Shown here piece after piece: positions 9,260-17,068 of a stretch of DNA of 64,000 bases; the stretch's first letter is position 1; every line of letters begins with the position of its first letter. A program made the position numbers and the translations under genes. Origin of the DNA: Fimbriimonadaceae bacterium (GTDB lineage: Bacteria; Armatimonadota; Fimbriimonadia; Fimbriimonadales; Fimbriimonadaceae); contig CP075366.1 in NCBI GenBank assembly GCA_019454145.1, positions 2,087,564 to 2,151,563 of the forward strand. The letters are read 5' to 3'. The notes beneath the pieces are model-generated. The model did not search any database. It had not been told where the DNA came from and was given only the letters and a program-made list of their open reading frames with translations.

Positions 9260-10428
9260 TCGCCACCGCGCAAGTAGCGGCTCCATCTGTTGCAGTAGTT
9301 GATGATCGCTCTCGGGCGATCATCAAGCCTCTAAACGGCTTTCGTGCCCTTGCTGCACTTTGGGTCGTTCTGGTTCACATTGAAACCCTCCATTCGCGCG
9401 ATCTCCCCGAATCTGCCCGTGAGTTTTTAAGGGGCTATGGCATTTTGCCAGTAGTTTTCTTTTTTGCGCTATCAGGATTTATCCTGACCGTGGTTTATCT
9501 GCCTCGGGTTGAAGATAGTGGGTTTACGAAATCGCGGATCAAACATTACGGTTGGTCGCGGGTTGCGCGGATCGTTCCTTTGTATCTGTTTTCAATCATT
9601 CCTGGTGTGCTGATGCACTTGATTTGGCTAGGTAATGGGAATTCTCGGATGCCGTTTGTGAACGAGACTGCCATTGGCTCTTGGGGATTTGCTCGCGACG
9701 GGTTCCTGTTTAATTCTCTCTGGCGGAGCAATGTGCCTGCCTGGACTCTGACAGCGGAGCTTTTGTTTTATCTCATGTTCCCCTGGGTGTTGGGCCGGAT
9801 CATGCAGTTTGATAAACCCAAGCTGGTTCATCGTTTCGTTTGGTATTCGATCGGTTATTTTGCAATCCAACTCTTGTTTGGCTTGATGCAGATTTTGGGA
9901 ACGGGCGTGATTGCTAAGGTCGGATATGGGCTAGGACATTTTGGATCGCCGATTTTTATTCCCGTGTTTATTGCTGGCTCCCTCATCGGTTTGGCATATT
10001 ATCGGGGTTGGGTGCCGGAGTGGGTTTTCAGGCGACCGGAAGCAATTTACGGCACCGCGTTGGTGCTTACGCTATCGTTGACCTTGTATCGTTGGCCCCA
10101 CTTGCCTCCATCACTTGTTTCCGGTCTATTGGCTCCCGTGTATTGTTTGGCGATCCTCACCGCCGCCGGCGCACGCGGCGCGCTGAATAACTGGTTAGCT
10201 AGCCCGGTGCTTCAGTCGTTAGGAGCCGCGAGTTATGCGATCTACATCACGCACTGGCCGACTAAAGAGATCGCCCAGCCGTTTTTAGAATCTCTGGGGT
10301 TTGCCAACCGCCCAGTACTGATGGGGCTGATTGTTTTCGGAGCCGTGATTTTAGTCGGCTATTTGGCGCACTTTTGGGTTGAAAAACCCGTTTACAAGTG
10401 GGTCATGAAACGGGCCGATAAGGTCTAA
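9259..10428 (+). CDS. acyltransferase family 3 membrane protein (start probably ATC)
   Basis: Membrane O-acyltransferase with about ten hydrophobic helices, of the type that acetylates or acylates cell-surface sugars. The canonical first helix of the family (LNGFRALAALWVVLVH, with the catalytic-type His) is encoded at about 9331-9378. The first ATG, GTG or TTG in frame is TTG at 9445, which would delete this helix. The frame is open upstream to a stop at 9214. ATC at 9259 overlaps the serC stop as TAATC and has AAGG 10 bases before it. Other signatures: FFFALSGFIL and the C-terminal HFWVEKPVYKW. It abuts the next gene's stop on the other strand. Confidence 0.8.
   Translation: MATAQVAAPSVAVVDDRSRAIIKPLNGFRALAALWVVLVHIETLHSRDLPESAREFLRGYGILPVVFFFALSGFILTVVYLPRVEDSGFTKSRIKHYGWSRVARIVPLYLFSIIPGVLMHLIWLGNGNSRMPFVNETAIGSWGFARDGFLFNSLWRSNVPAWTLTAELLFYLMFPWVLGRIMQFDKPKLVHRFVWYSIGYFAIQLLFGLMQILGTGVIAKVGYGLGHFGSPIFIPVFIAGSLIGLAYYRGWVPEWVFRRPEAIYGTALVLTLSLTLYRWPHLPPSLVSGLLAPVYCLAILTAAGARGALNNWLASPVLQSLGAASYAIYITHWPTKEIAQPFLESLGFANRPVLMGLIVFGAVILVGYLAHFWVEKPVYKWVMKRADKV
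9301..9324 (+). repeat. 9-bp perfect hairpin at the serC/acyltransferase junction
   Basis: GATGATCGC (9301-9309) and GCGATCATC (9316-9324) pair perfectly around a 6-base loop (TCTCGG). No T-run follows, so it is not a classic terminator. It lies 42 bases after the serC stop and within the extended acyltransferase frame, where it could influence reinitiation or mRNA stability. Confidence 0.55.
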
Positions 10429-12021
10429 TCACCGCTCACCGGGAAGAACGATTCCCCGCATGATCACGTTTTGTGCCGCCAGGAACACGAACAGGGTTGG
10501 GATCGCCGCCAGTGTTACCGCCGCCATGGTCACCGATTTTGGGGCTGTCAACTGAAGTTGGTAGATGAACACCATCAGGGTCCACATTTCGCGGCTTTGG
10601 GCAACTAAGAACGCATAAATGAACGCGCCGTAAGCTCCCATGAACGCAAGCAACGCCATGTAGCCGAAGACCGGTTTACTCAGCGGGAATGCGATCTTCA
10701 GCATCATTTTCCACTCTGGTGCCCCGTCAATCTGGCCAGATTCGAACACTTCTTGCGGGAGTGAATCGAAGAATCCTTTGAGCAGAAAGATCATGTATCC
10801 ACTGGCCGCCGCTGGCAGAACAAGCGCGGCAAAAGTGTTGAGAAGATGCAAATCTTTGAGAAGCAAAAACGAGGGAATCATCGCAACTTCCGCCGGGAAC
10901 GCCATAGTCGCCAGGAGGAATAACAAAATCCGCCCGGTCGTTTTCATGGGGAATCGACTCAGGGCATAAGCAGCCATTGGGTTCACGGTCAGCTGAATGA
11001 GAATGGTGAGGAGACAAAAAATAACCGTGTTTGCAACCGCTCTCCCATTAAGCAGGATGTAATCCAAAACATAGAGGTAATTCCGCCACGTGAATTCGTT
11101 GCGAATTTCCTTTTGATGCTCGTTGACAAAATGTTTTTCGTATGCCGCGATAGGTGGTTCAACTACAGGGCCGGAATTAGCCGACGATCCAACGAATGCG
11201 GCAAGATAATTGCTCCATTGAGCCTCAATAGTGCCAGAGGCGATAAAAGTTTTCGGTACTCCGGATGCAAAAAATGCCTTTTCGTCAGCGGATTGTTTGC
11301 CAGATCGGCTGAGCGTGAGTTGCTCGAATTCAGAGGGATTTTTAGTTGCAGATGCGGCAATCACATCTGCTGGCACATCGCCGAATTGATTTTTGTATTT
11401 CGATTTGACGAATTCTTGATACAGGCGGTTCGCGGTGATGGGAATGCGGAAATCTGCGGGAAGCGTTTTTTTGAACGCAATCCAATCCGCCCATTTTTGA
11501 TCGTCTTTTGGGTTCCAGGCGGGGTCTTCGAGTCGTTCGGGCGGAGGTGTGACTTGCTGGAAAGCACCGTTGATTTCGTTGTACGCTTCGTTCACATCCT
11601 CAACGGTTTTGTATTTGGTTTTAAGAAAGGCTTGCCACGCCACGTTCATCCGGCTGGTGACGTTGTTGCTGGGCGTTTTGAATCCGGCGATCCATTGATC
11701 GGGGGGAAGTTGGTTAAGAAAATCTTTGTAGGCTTCAAGTTCGTTTGAACTGGAAACGGTGTTTTGAATCGAACTGATCAGGCTGGCGTTGCCACTGTAC
11801 TTGTCATCCAGATATTTAGTGAGCAGTTCCTCGTCGTCGCTCCAGTAGCTCGGAATGAGTTTGTTGTCGTTTTGGTCAGTGTTCGATTTGAACCCAGTTG
11901 TGACCATTGTGAGGAATGGGTAAATCGTTGTTAATGCGCCCAAGGTCAGAGCAAAGTAGACGAACGCCATCGCAATTCGAGCGCGTGGGCGTTTGCGTCC
12001 TACCTTTCCGACGAGGGGCAT
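10429..12021 (-). CDS. carbohydrate ABC transporter permease, MalG-like, with large extracytoplasmic insert
   Basis: C-terminal residues about 325-530 are a standard MalG-family permease: five membrane helices and the EAA loop (QEVFESGQIDGAPEW followed by IAFPLSKPVFG). Residue 15-40 is helix 1. Between helix 1 and helix 2 sits an insert of about 260 residues (45-308) rich in Trp, Lys and Tyr, with three similar Trp/Phe-x-x-Phe-x-x-x-Lys-Tyr blocks near 129-137, 200-210 and 269-275. The insert should face the periplasm. No MalF partner, binding protein or ATPase is adjacent. The divergent neighbour is a GH57 enzyme, which fits an alpha-glucan role, but this is inference. Confidence 0.8.
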   Translation of the reverse strand: MPLVGKVGRKRPRARIAMAFVYFALTLGALTTIYPFLTMVTTGFKSNTDQNDNKLIPSYWSDDEELLTKYLDDKYSGNASLISSIQNTVSSSNELEAYKDFLNQLPPDQWIAGFKTPSNNVTSRMNVAWQAFLKTKYKTVEDVNEAYNEINGAFQQVTPPPERLEDPAWNPKDDQKWADWIAFKKTLPADFRIPITANRLYQEFVKSKYKNQFGDVPADVIAASATKNPSEFEQLTLSRSGKQSADEKAFFASGVPKTFIASGTIEAQWSNYLAAFVGSSANSGPVVEPPIAAYEKHFVNEHQKEIRNEFTWRNYLYVLDYILLNGRAVANTVIFCLLTILIQLTVNPMAAYALSRFPMKTTGRILLFLLATMAFPAEVAMIPSFLLLKDLHLLNTFAALVLPAAASGYMIFLLKGFFDSLPQEVFESGQIDGAPEWKMMLKIAFPLSKPVFGYMALLAFMGAYGAFIYAFLVAQSREMWTLMVFIYQLQLTAPKSVTMAAVTLAAIPTLFVFLAAQNVIMRGIVLPGER

Positions 12022-12033
12022 GGCTTTATTTTA
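12022..12033 (-). promoter_or_regulatory. -10-like element of the MalG-like gene
   Basis: On the minus strand TAAAAT (12033-12028) is followed by AAAGCC and the ATG at 12021. The 12-mer TAAAATAAAGCC also occurs at 45529, and TAAAATAGAGCC at 55490 and upstream of 61644. Confidence 0.5.
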
Positions 12034-12099
12034 GACGGATTCAACAGGCTTCTATTTTCTTGAAGTGTAATGGTTCTGGGTTAAAGCAGCGGAACAAGC

Positions 12100-12111
12100 T
12101 AAACTGAACCT
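12100..12111 (+). promoter_or_regulatory. -10-like element of the GH57 gene
   Basis: TAAACT at 12100-12105, 6 bases before the GTG start at 12112. No Shine-Dalgarno sequence is visible, so the transcript is predicted to be leaderless. Confidence 0.4.
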
Positions 12112-13827
12112 GTGGCGATTGGGCGATTCATGTTGGTTTTGCACTCACACATGCCTTATGTGTTGAGCCACGGAAAGTCGCCGCACGGAACCGATTGGAT
12201 TTTTGAAAGCGCAATCGAGTGCTATCTGCCGCTATTGGATGCGCTGGAACGACTTCGCCAACAAGGCATCAAACCTCGCTGGACAGTGAACATCACGCCG
12301 ATCCTCGCCGAGCAATTAGATGACCCCGCATTCAAAGCTGGGTTTGAAGAATATTGCGAAGAAAAAATACGATACGCCGAAGAAGACGCAGAAATGTTTT
12401 CCAATAGCGGCGAACTTTGGATGACTGGCCTCGCGGCAATGTGGCAACGCCTATTCAGAAAGGGATTGGTGCAGTTTCGCCATCAGTGGGGACGGTCGAT
12501 CACCGGTGCATTCAAAAGCTTGCACGAAGACGGCTGTATTGAACTCATCACATGCGGCGCTACCCACGGTTATTTTCCTTTGGCTGGGACGGATGAGTCC
12601 ATCCAGGCTCAAGTTAAGATTGCCGTCGATACTCACAAAAAACGGTTTGGATTTCAACCCAGAGGCATTTGGCTCCCAGAATGCGCGTACCGCCCGGGAT
12701 ATGGCTGGAAAGCTCCGGCGGGAACCGATGAAAGTATTTGGGAACGAAAGGGTGTTGAGCAGTTCTTGCAAGAAAACGGTTTGGAATACTTTTTTGTCGA
12801 TAGCCACATGATTCGAGGAGGTGAACCTCTCGGAACCTATTGGCAGAAATTTCCTCAGCTTGCTGAGATGTTCGCCCGAAGTAAAAAGCTATTCACGCCT
12901 CCCGCCGAAGAACGTAGTGAATACGAGCATTATCTGATTCCTGAAGGCGTCACTATTTTCGCCCGCGATCCGCAGAGTACGGTGAAAGTGTGGAGCGGTG
13001 AAGTCGGATATCCCGGCAGCGAGTGGTATTTGGAGTTCCACAAACAGCAGTACCCCGGGCGGCATCGGTATTGGCGGATTAGTCCAGATAAAGCCGATTT
13101 AGGTGCAAAGCAGCCTTACGACCCGTGGCAAGCCCATGAACACACGGGAGTGCATGCGGCCGATTTTGTTGAAATTGTTAAAGGTGTTCTCGCTCAATAC
13201 AAAGGCGAGCACAACCGCGAAGGCACACTTGTCGCGATGTACGATACGGAGCTTTTTGGTCACTGGTGGCGGGAAGGGCCAGAGTTTTTATATGAGGTTG
13301 GCGTTCGGATGCATCAGGATGGAAATATCTCCATGTGCAGCGGTGGTGACGTGATTGACCAAGACCCTGCCCGCCACATGATCCACCTTCCTGAAGGAAG
13401 CTGGGGCGAAGGCGGTTACCACTCGGTTTGGATCAATGAAGACAATGCCTGGACTTGGGAGAAGCTTTATCCCTGTCAGAAAAAGATGCGAACTCTCGCG
13501 TCAACAATTCGCGATGGCCTGGCTTACGAAATCAGCGTGCAAGCGGCCAGGGAATTATTGCTTGCCGAAGCGAGTGATTGGCAGTTCTTGATTTCAACCT
13601 GGGCGGCGCGTGACTATGCCGAAGCCAGATTCCAAGACCACATAGATCGTTTTAACCGACTAGCCGAGATGGCGGAACGAACAGCCAATGGTGGTACGTT
13701 GAATAGCGAAGAAAAAGATTTTCTCCTGGAATGTCAGCAAAAAGATGCCTGCTTCCCAGATTTAGAAACGCATTATTGGGCCCGGCTTGATCATCCTCTC
13801 ATGCCCCCAGATGCCTACAAAGCGTAA
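12112..13827 (+). CDS. glycoside hydrolase family 57 protein, probable 1,4-alpha-glucan branching enzyme
   Basis: A 571-residue GH57 enzyme. The N-terminal barrel motif LVLHSHMPYVLSHG is at 8-21. The catalytic nucleophile is Glu190 in GIWLPECAYRPGY, and the acid/base is probably Asp378 in AMYDTELFGHWW. A C-terminal helical domain (about 440-560, with EKLYPCQKKMR and WQFLISTWAARDYAE) matches the DUF1957 region of GH57 branching enzymes, which add alpha-1,6 branches to glycogen. The product could also be an alpha-amylase type GH57. GTG start at 12112 gives the full first strand. The downstream lipoprotein gene begins 16 bases later. Confidence 0.88.
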   Translation: MAIGRFMLVLHSHMPYVLSHGKSPHGTDWIFESAIECYLPLLDALERLRQQGIKPRWTVNITPILAEQLDDPAFKAGFEEYCEEKIRYAEEDAEMFSNSGELWMTGLAAMWQRLFRKGLVQFRHQWGRSITGAFKSLHEDGCIELITCGATHGYFPLAGTDESIQAQVKIAVDTHKKRFGFQPRGIWLPECAYRPGYGWKAPAGTDESIWERKGVEQFLQENGLEYFFVDSHMIRGGEPLGTYWQKFPQLAEMFARSKKLFTPPAEERSEYEHYLIPEGVTIFARDPQSTVKVWSGEVGYPGSEWYLEFHKQQYPGRHRYWRISPDKADLGAKQPYDPWQAHEHTGVHAADFVEIVKGVLAQYKGEHNREGTLVAMYDTELFGHWWREGPEFLYEVGVRMHQDGNISMCSGGDVIDQDPARHMIHLPEGSWGEGGYHSVWINEDNAWTWEKLYPCQKKMRTLASTIRDGLAYEISVQAARELLLAEASDWQFLISTWAARDYAEARFQDHIDRFNRLAEMAERTANGGTLNSEEKDFLLECQQKDACFPDLETHYWARLDHPLMPPDAYKA

Positions 13828-13842
13828 AGGAAACAACGAAAA

Positions 13843-14778
13843 GTGAAAGTCAACCCGTCTCTTGCAGTAATGAATCGATTTGGATGGATGCTCTTGGCCT
13901 GTGGTTTGCTGGTGCTGATTGGCTGCCAACCAAAGAAAACGGAATTAGCTCCGACTTCAGTTCCTACTGATAATAGTCAGGCAAACAACGATCCAAAGAC
14001 TGAAGAAGAAAAACAGATTGAAGACATGAAGGCTGCGATTGAAAAGCGAATGGAGGGAAATCCAAAAGCTCATGTTATCAATGCGGAAAGCTGGCCCGCC
14101 GTCTCACCCGACAAGCCAGTGGCAAAGAGAGGACTGGGTGAGATCATTGATGATGGAATTGAGAACCTTGATCCCACATTTGTAAGCGTTAGGCTGGAGT
14201 GCTTGAACCGTGGAGACGTACTCTCCATGAGCCCGACGCTAAAGATTAAAGATGATCGCCACTTCGTTATTGAGTACGCGTTACCAGAAACGGAGGCGAC
14301 AATGAACGCTTTAGCGTCAGATGGGCAAGAACGTGCCTACTACGAAGGTCAAAAAATAAAGGAATTGGCGCCATTCGGCAAAAATGAAGTCCGCAAAACG
14401 ATGAACAAGGCTGAAATCAAACAGTTTATCGAGCGCATGCCAGTCGAAGGTTTTCGATACTTCTCTCACGGTGACCGCCCTTGGTCTGCGTTCATTGCTG
14501 GTCTTGCCGATCCAAAAAATGGATTCAAAGTTTCCTTGGAAGAAAAGAATCTCGAAGCTGTGGGCGATAAGCGTGCTTTTTATCGCTACGTTGCTAAATC
14601 CAAAGGTAAGGAACCGACCGAAATTGAAATTATCGTTGATTCTAAGCGAAACGTTCCGGTGACCTTCCGAGCGAATCAAAAGTTTGCCGATGGCAAGGAA
14701 CGGAAATTGATTTGGAGCGCGCAGTGGAACTTTGGCGGCAAATTTGATCCCAAGGACTTTAGCATCCCTACAAAGTAG
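13843..14778 (+). CDS. predicted lipoprotein of unknown function
   Basis: 311 residues. A signal peptide with lipobox LIGC places the lipidated Cys at residue 28 if translation starts at GTG 13843, or residue 19 from the internal ATG at 13870. A charged linker rich in Glu and Lys (about 45-75) follows, then a globular domain. The C-terminal third (from FKVSLEEKN to NFGGKFDPKDFSI) has the strand pattern of DUF1571/LolA-type domains that end in a property-weighted strand of type VDSKRNVPVTFRA. I cannot name the family with certainty. Confidence 0.7.
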   Translation: MKVNPSLAVMNRFGWMLLACGLLVLIGCQPKKTELAPTSVPTDNSQANNDPKTEEEKQIEDMKAAIEKRMEGNPKAHVINAESWPAVSPDKPVAKRGLGEIIDDGIENLDPTFVSVRLECLNRGDVLSMSPTLKIKDDRHFVIEYALPETEATMNALASDGQERAYYEGQKIKELAPFGKNEVRKTMNKAEIKQFIERMPVEGFRYFSHGDRPWSAFIAGLADPKNGFKVSLEEKNLEAVGDKRAFYRYVAKSKGKEPTEIEIIVDSKRNVPVTFRANQKFADGKERKLIWSAQWNFGGKFDPKDFSIPTK

Positions 14779-14836
14779 ATTTACTGAACCCTCAAGAAAG
14801 CTGAGACGTCGGGTTTTACGGAAGGATTCCTAAACT

Positions 14837-15817
14837 ATGTTGACGGCAACAACTCTCGCGGCCAGCCTTGTGCTTGGTCAAACCTCTGGCTTTAAACTCA
14901 CTCGTGTGAAGACCTTGGATGGTCTTCGCGCGGTTGCAGTGGCGGCAGCTCCAACTGGCTCACAGTTCATTGCATGCCTAGAAAATTCGGAAGTTCGAAT
15001 TATGGATGCAGGCGGCAAAATACCGACGATCAAGTTGGTCGGTCACGTTCAACCAGCTTATGGGGCAGCATTTTCACCTGATGGAAAGTACATTTTAACG
15101 GGCGACGAACAAGCTAAGATTTTTCTTTGGGAAGCAAAAACGGGCAAAAAAATACGGGAATATCCGCGGGCAAAAGGGCATCAGCGCGGAATTCAATCGA
15201 TTTCATTTAACAAAACAGGCACTCAGTTTCTCTCGGTTGGTCGAGATGACGCGATTTGCGTTTGGAACGTAAGCGGCGGCGATCCGGTGGCGAAAGTAAC
15301 CGGTGAACCAGCTAACTTTTACGGTGCATATTTCCTAAAGACAGGCGCGATCTACACCGGAACCCAAGTTGACGGCTGGCGTGTTCTCGCCCCTAAAACG
15401 CTGGCGACTGTGGCGAAAGTCAAAGTTCCGGGTGGGCAAGGCGCGAACAACTTTGCAATCAACCGCAACGAAACTCTTGGCTTAACTTGCGGCCGAGACG
15501 GCGTCGTTTCCATCTACGACCTAAGCAAGCGAACGCTACTTTCTTCACTCAAAGGACACGGCGACTTCGTTTCTGAAGCTGACTTCACTCCATCCGGACG
15601 ATACGCTGGCACTAGCGCAATCGACGGAACCCTGCGAGTGTGGGACGTCAAGGCCTATAAGCAAGTCGCGCAGTTGGATAACCGATCCTATGTAGGTTCA
15701 CCAGTTGCCTTTACCGGCGACGGTAAGTACCTGCTGAGCACAAACAGCGGCGATACGATTGAGATTCATATGCTCTATCCGCCTCAGCCAGCTTTGGCAC
15801 CAACCAAGAAACGCTAA
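14837..15817 (+). CDS. secreted WD40-repeat protein
   Basis: 326 residues with a short N-terminal hydrophobic signal (residues 1-15). At least five WD40 blades are visible, with the GH...WD pattern: GHVQPAYGAAFSPDGKY, HQRGIQSISFNKTG with AICVWNVSGG, and GHGDFVSEADFTPSG with LRVWDVKAYK. Such propellers act as protein-binding scaffolds. The target is unknown. A strong intrinsic terminator at 15828-15852 ends the unit. Confidence 0.85.
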   Translation: MLTATTLAASLVLGQTSGFKLTRVKTLDGLRAVAVAAAPTGSQFIACLENSEVRIMDAGGKIPTIKLVGHVQPAYGAAFSPDGKYILTGDEQAKIFLWEAKTGKKIREYPRAKGHQRGIQSISFNKTGTQFLSVGRDDAICVWNVSGGDPVAKVTGEPANFYGAYFLKTGAIYTGTQVDGWRVLAPKTLATVAKVKVPGGQGANNFAINRNETLGLTCGRDGVVSIYDLSKRTLLSSLKGHGDFVSEADFTPSGRYAGTSAIDGTLRVWDVKAYKQVAQLDNRSYVGSPVAFTGDGKYLLSTNSGDTIEIHMLYPPQPALAPTKKR

Positions 15818-15827
15818 TAGTGAGAAG

Positions 15828-15852
15828 CGGCTCCGAAAGGAGCCGTTTTTTT
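15828..15852 (+). terminator. intrinsic terminator after the WD40 gene
   Basis: CGGCTCC (15828-15834), loop GAAA, GGAGCCG (15839-15845), then seven T. The T-run touches the stop codon of the convergent aminopeptidase gene. Confidence 0.9.
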
Positions 15853-16900
15853 ATTCTTCTTCGATTAAATATTCGGCGATAAGGGTTGCCGTATCCCGCA
15901 GGGCATCAATATGAGTGCGTTCGTAGCCGTGTGAAGTATCAACTCCGGGGCCGATCAGTGCGACCTGAGCCGTGCCTCCACTTCGCCAGTATGCGGAACC
16001 ATCGCTACCATAGTACGGATAGATGTCGCGGCGGATATCGATTCCTGCTTGTGAAGCGAGATTAGAAAGCTTGTCGTTGAGAGCTTTGCTGTACGGTCCA
16101 GAGCTATCCTTGATACAGAGCGAGCAGTGGGATTCATCACCGTTTTGACCATTCCCAACCACCGCCATATCGAGCACGAGATACTCGTTGAGGTCGTTGG
16201 GGAGGCTGTCCATTCCTCCGTGCCCTACTTCTTCAAAGTTGCTGACAAGAAAATGAGTGCGTTGAGCAGGGCTGACCCCTGCATCATGAAGTGCCTTCAG
16301 GGCCGCGATCGCACAGGCAACACAAGCCTTATCATCCAAGAACCGGGATCGTATGAATCCGCTACTGTTCGCTTCGTACCGAGGATCAAGATAAACGAAG
16401 TCGCCGACGTCAATGCCGAGCATTCGGGTTTCGTCGGCAGAGTTGGTGACTTCGTCAATTCGGATTTCCAGTGTATCGGCATTGCGCGGCGCGGTTGACG
16501 CTTCTTTATTAACATGAACGGCCCCGTTGGCAAGCACGATTGAGCCACGAATCTGTTGCCCAGATTTTGTTTGAATGGTGACGCCTTCACTCTCGATCGT
16601 CGGCCACATGATGCCGTTGAGCGCAGTCATACGCAGGCGACCGCTTGATTTGATCTCTGCGACCATTACGCCAAGAGTATCGATGTGCGCGGTGATTGCT
16701 CTGGGTTTGTTGTCTTTCAGCCCGGGGTATTGTGCGACGAGGGCCCCTTTCGGGGTGATGAACGTGGAAGCTCCGAGGTTTTCCAGTTCGTTCTGCGCAA
16801 ACGAAACCGCCCAGGCCGTATCTCCGGTTGGGCTAGGCGTGTTGATAAGATCTTGCAGCACGGACTTGAGATAGTCCACATCGATCTGAAATCTCGGCAT
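15851..16900 (-). CDS. M42 family metallo-aminopeptidase (glutamyl aminopeptidase/endoglucanase type)
   Basis: Cytoplasmic two-metal aminopeptidase of 349 residues. Metal and catalytic elements of M42/M20 are in order: TAHIDTLG (His and Asp near 70), FLDDKACVA (Asp near 191), FEEVGHGG (catalytic Glu pair near 222), LVLDMAVVG (Asp near 242) and SHGYERTH (last His near 325). The proteins self-assemble into tetrahedral shells in characterised members. ATG at 16900 is preceded at 6 bases by TAAAAT. Confidence 0.92.
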   Translation of the reverse strand: MPRFQIDVDYLKSVLQDLINTPSPTGDTAWAVSFAQNELENLGASTFITPKGALVAQYPGLKDNKPRAITAHIDTLGVMVAEIKSSGRLRMTALNGIMWPTIESEGVTIQTKSGQQIRGSIVLANGAVHVNKEASTAPRNADTLEIRIDEVTNSADETRMLGIDVGDFVYLDPRYEANSSGFIRSRFLDDKACVACAIAALKALHDAGVSPAQRTHFLVSNFEEVGHGGMDSLPNDLNEYLVLDMAVVGNGQNGDESHCSLCIKDSSGPYSKALNDKLSNLASQAGIDIRRDIYPYYGSDGSAYWRSGGTAQVALIGPGVDTSHGYERTHIDALRDTATLIAEYLIEEE

Positions 16901-16912
16901 TCGTTGATTTTA
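16901..16912 (-). promoter_or_regulatory. -10-like element of the M42 peptidase gene
   Basis: On the minus strand TAAAAT (16912-16907) stands 6 bases before the ATG at 16900, with no ribosome-binding site. Predicted leaderless start. Confidence 0.45.
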
Positions 16913-16947
16913 GCCTGAATGACGTGTTTATGTGTTCGAGATGTTTG

Positions 16948-17042
16948 GTGCCCCTACCTGGCCCACAGCAAGGTAGGGAAATCTTCTATGAGAAAACAAA
17001 GACATAAATCACCCTACCTTGGTGACTCCAAGGCAGGGGCAC
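16948..17042. repeat. REP/BIME-like palindromic pair between two aminopeptidase genes
   Basis: Two 31-base arms (16948-16978 and 17012-17042) are imperfect inverted copies, starting GTGCCCCTACCT and ending AGGCAGGGGCAC, around a 33-base AT-rich loop. Each arm is itself a hairpin: CCTACCT/AGGTAGG in the left arm and CCTTGG-TGACT-CCAAGG flanked by CCCT/AGGG in the right arm. Two palindromic units in opposite orientation separated by a short linker is the layout of bacterial interspersed mosaic elements. The pair lies between the start of one gene and the end of another, the usual extragenic location. No second copy was found in this window. Confidence 0.65.
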
Positions 17043-17068
17043 GGAACTACTCTTCGTGAATATTGAAG

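Noticed and set aside
9445-10428. Start of the acyltransferase at TTG 9445
   Set aside because: It removes the conserved first helix with the catalytic-type His; the frame remains open upstream and encodes it.
11113-11748. Open frame of 211 codons antisense to the MalG-like insert
   Set aside because: Composition is Cys- and Phe-rich with no domain; it mirrors the coding strand of the insert.
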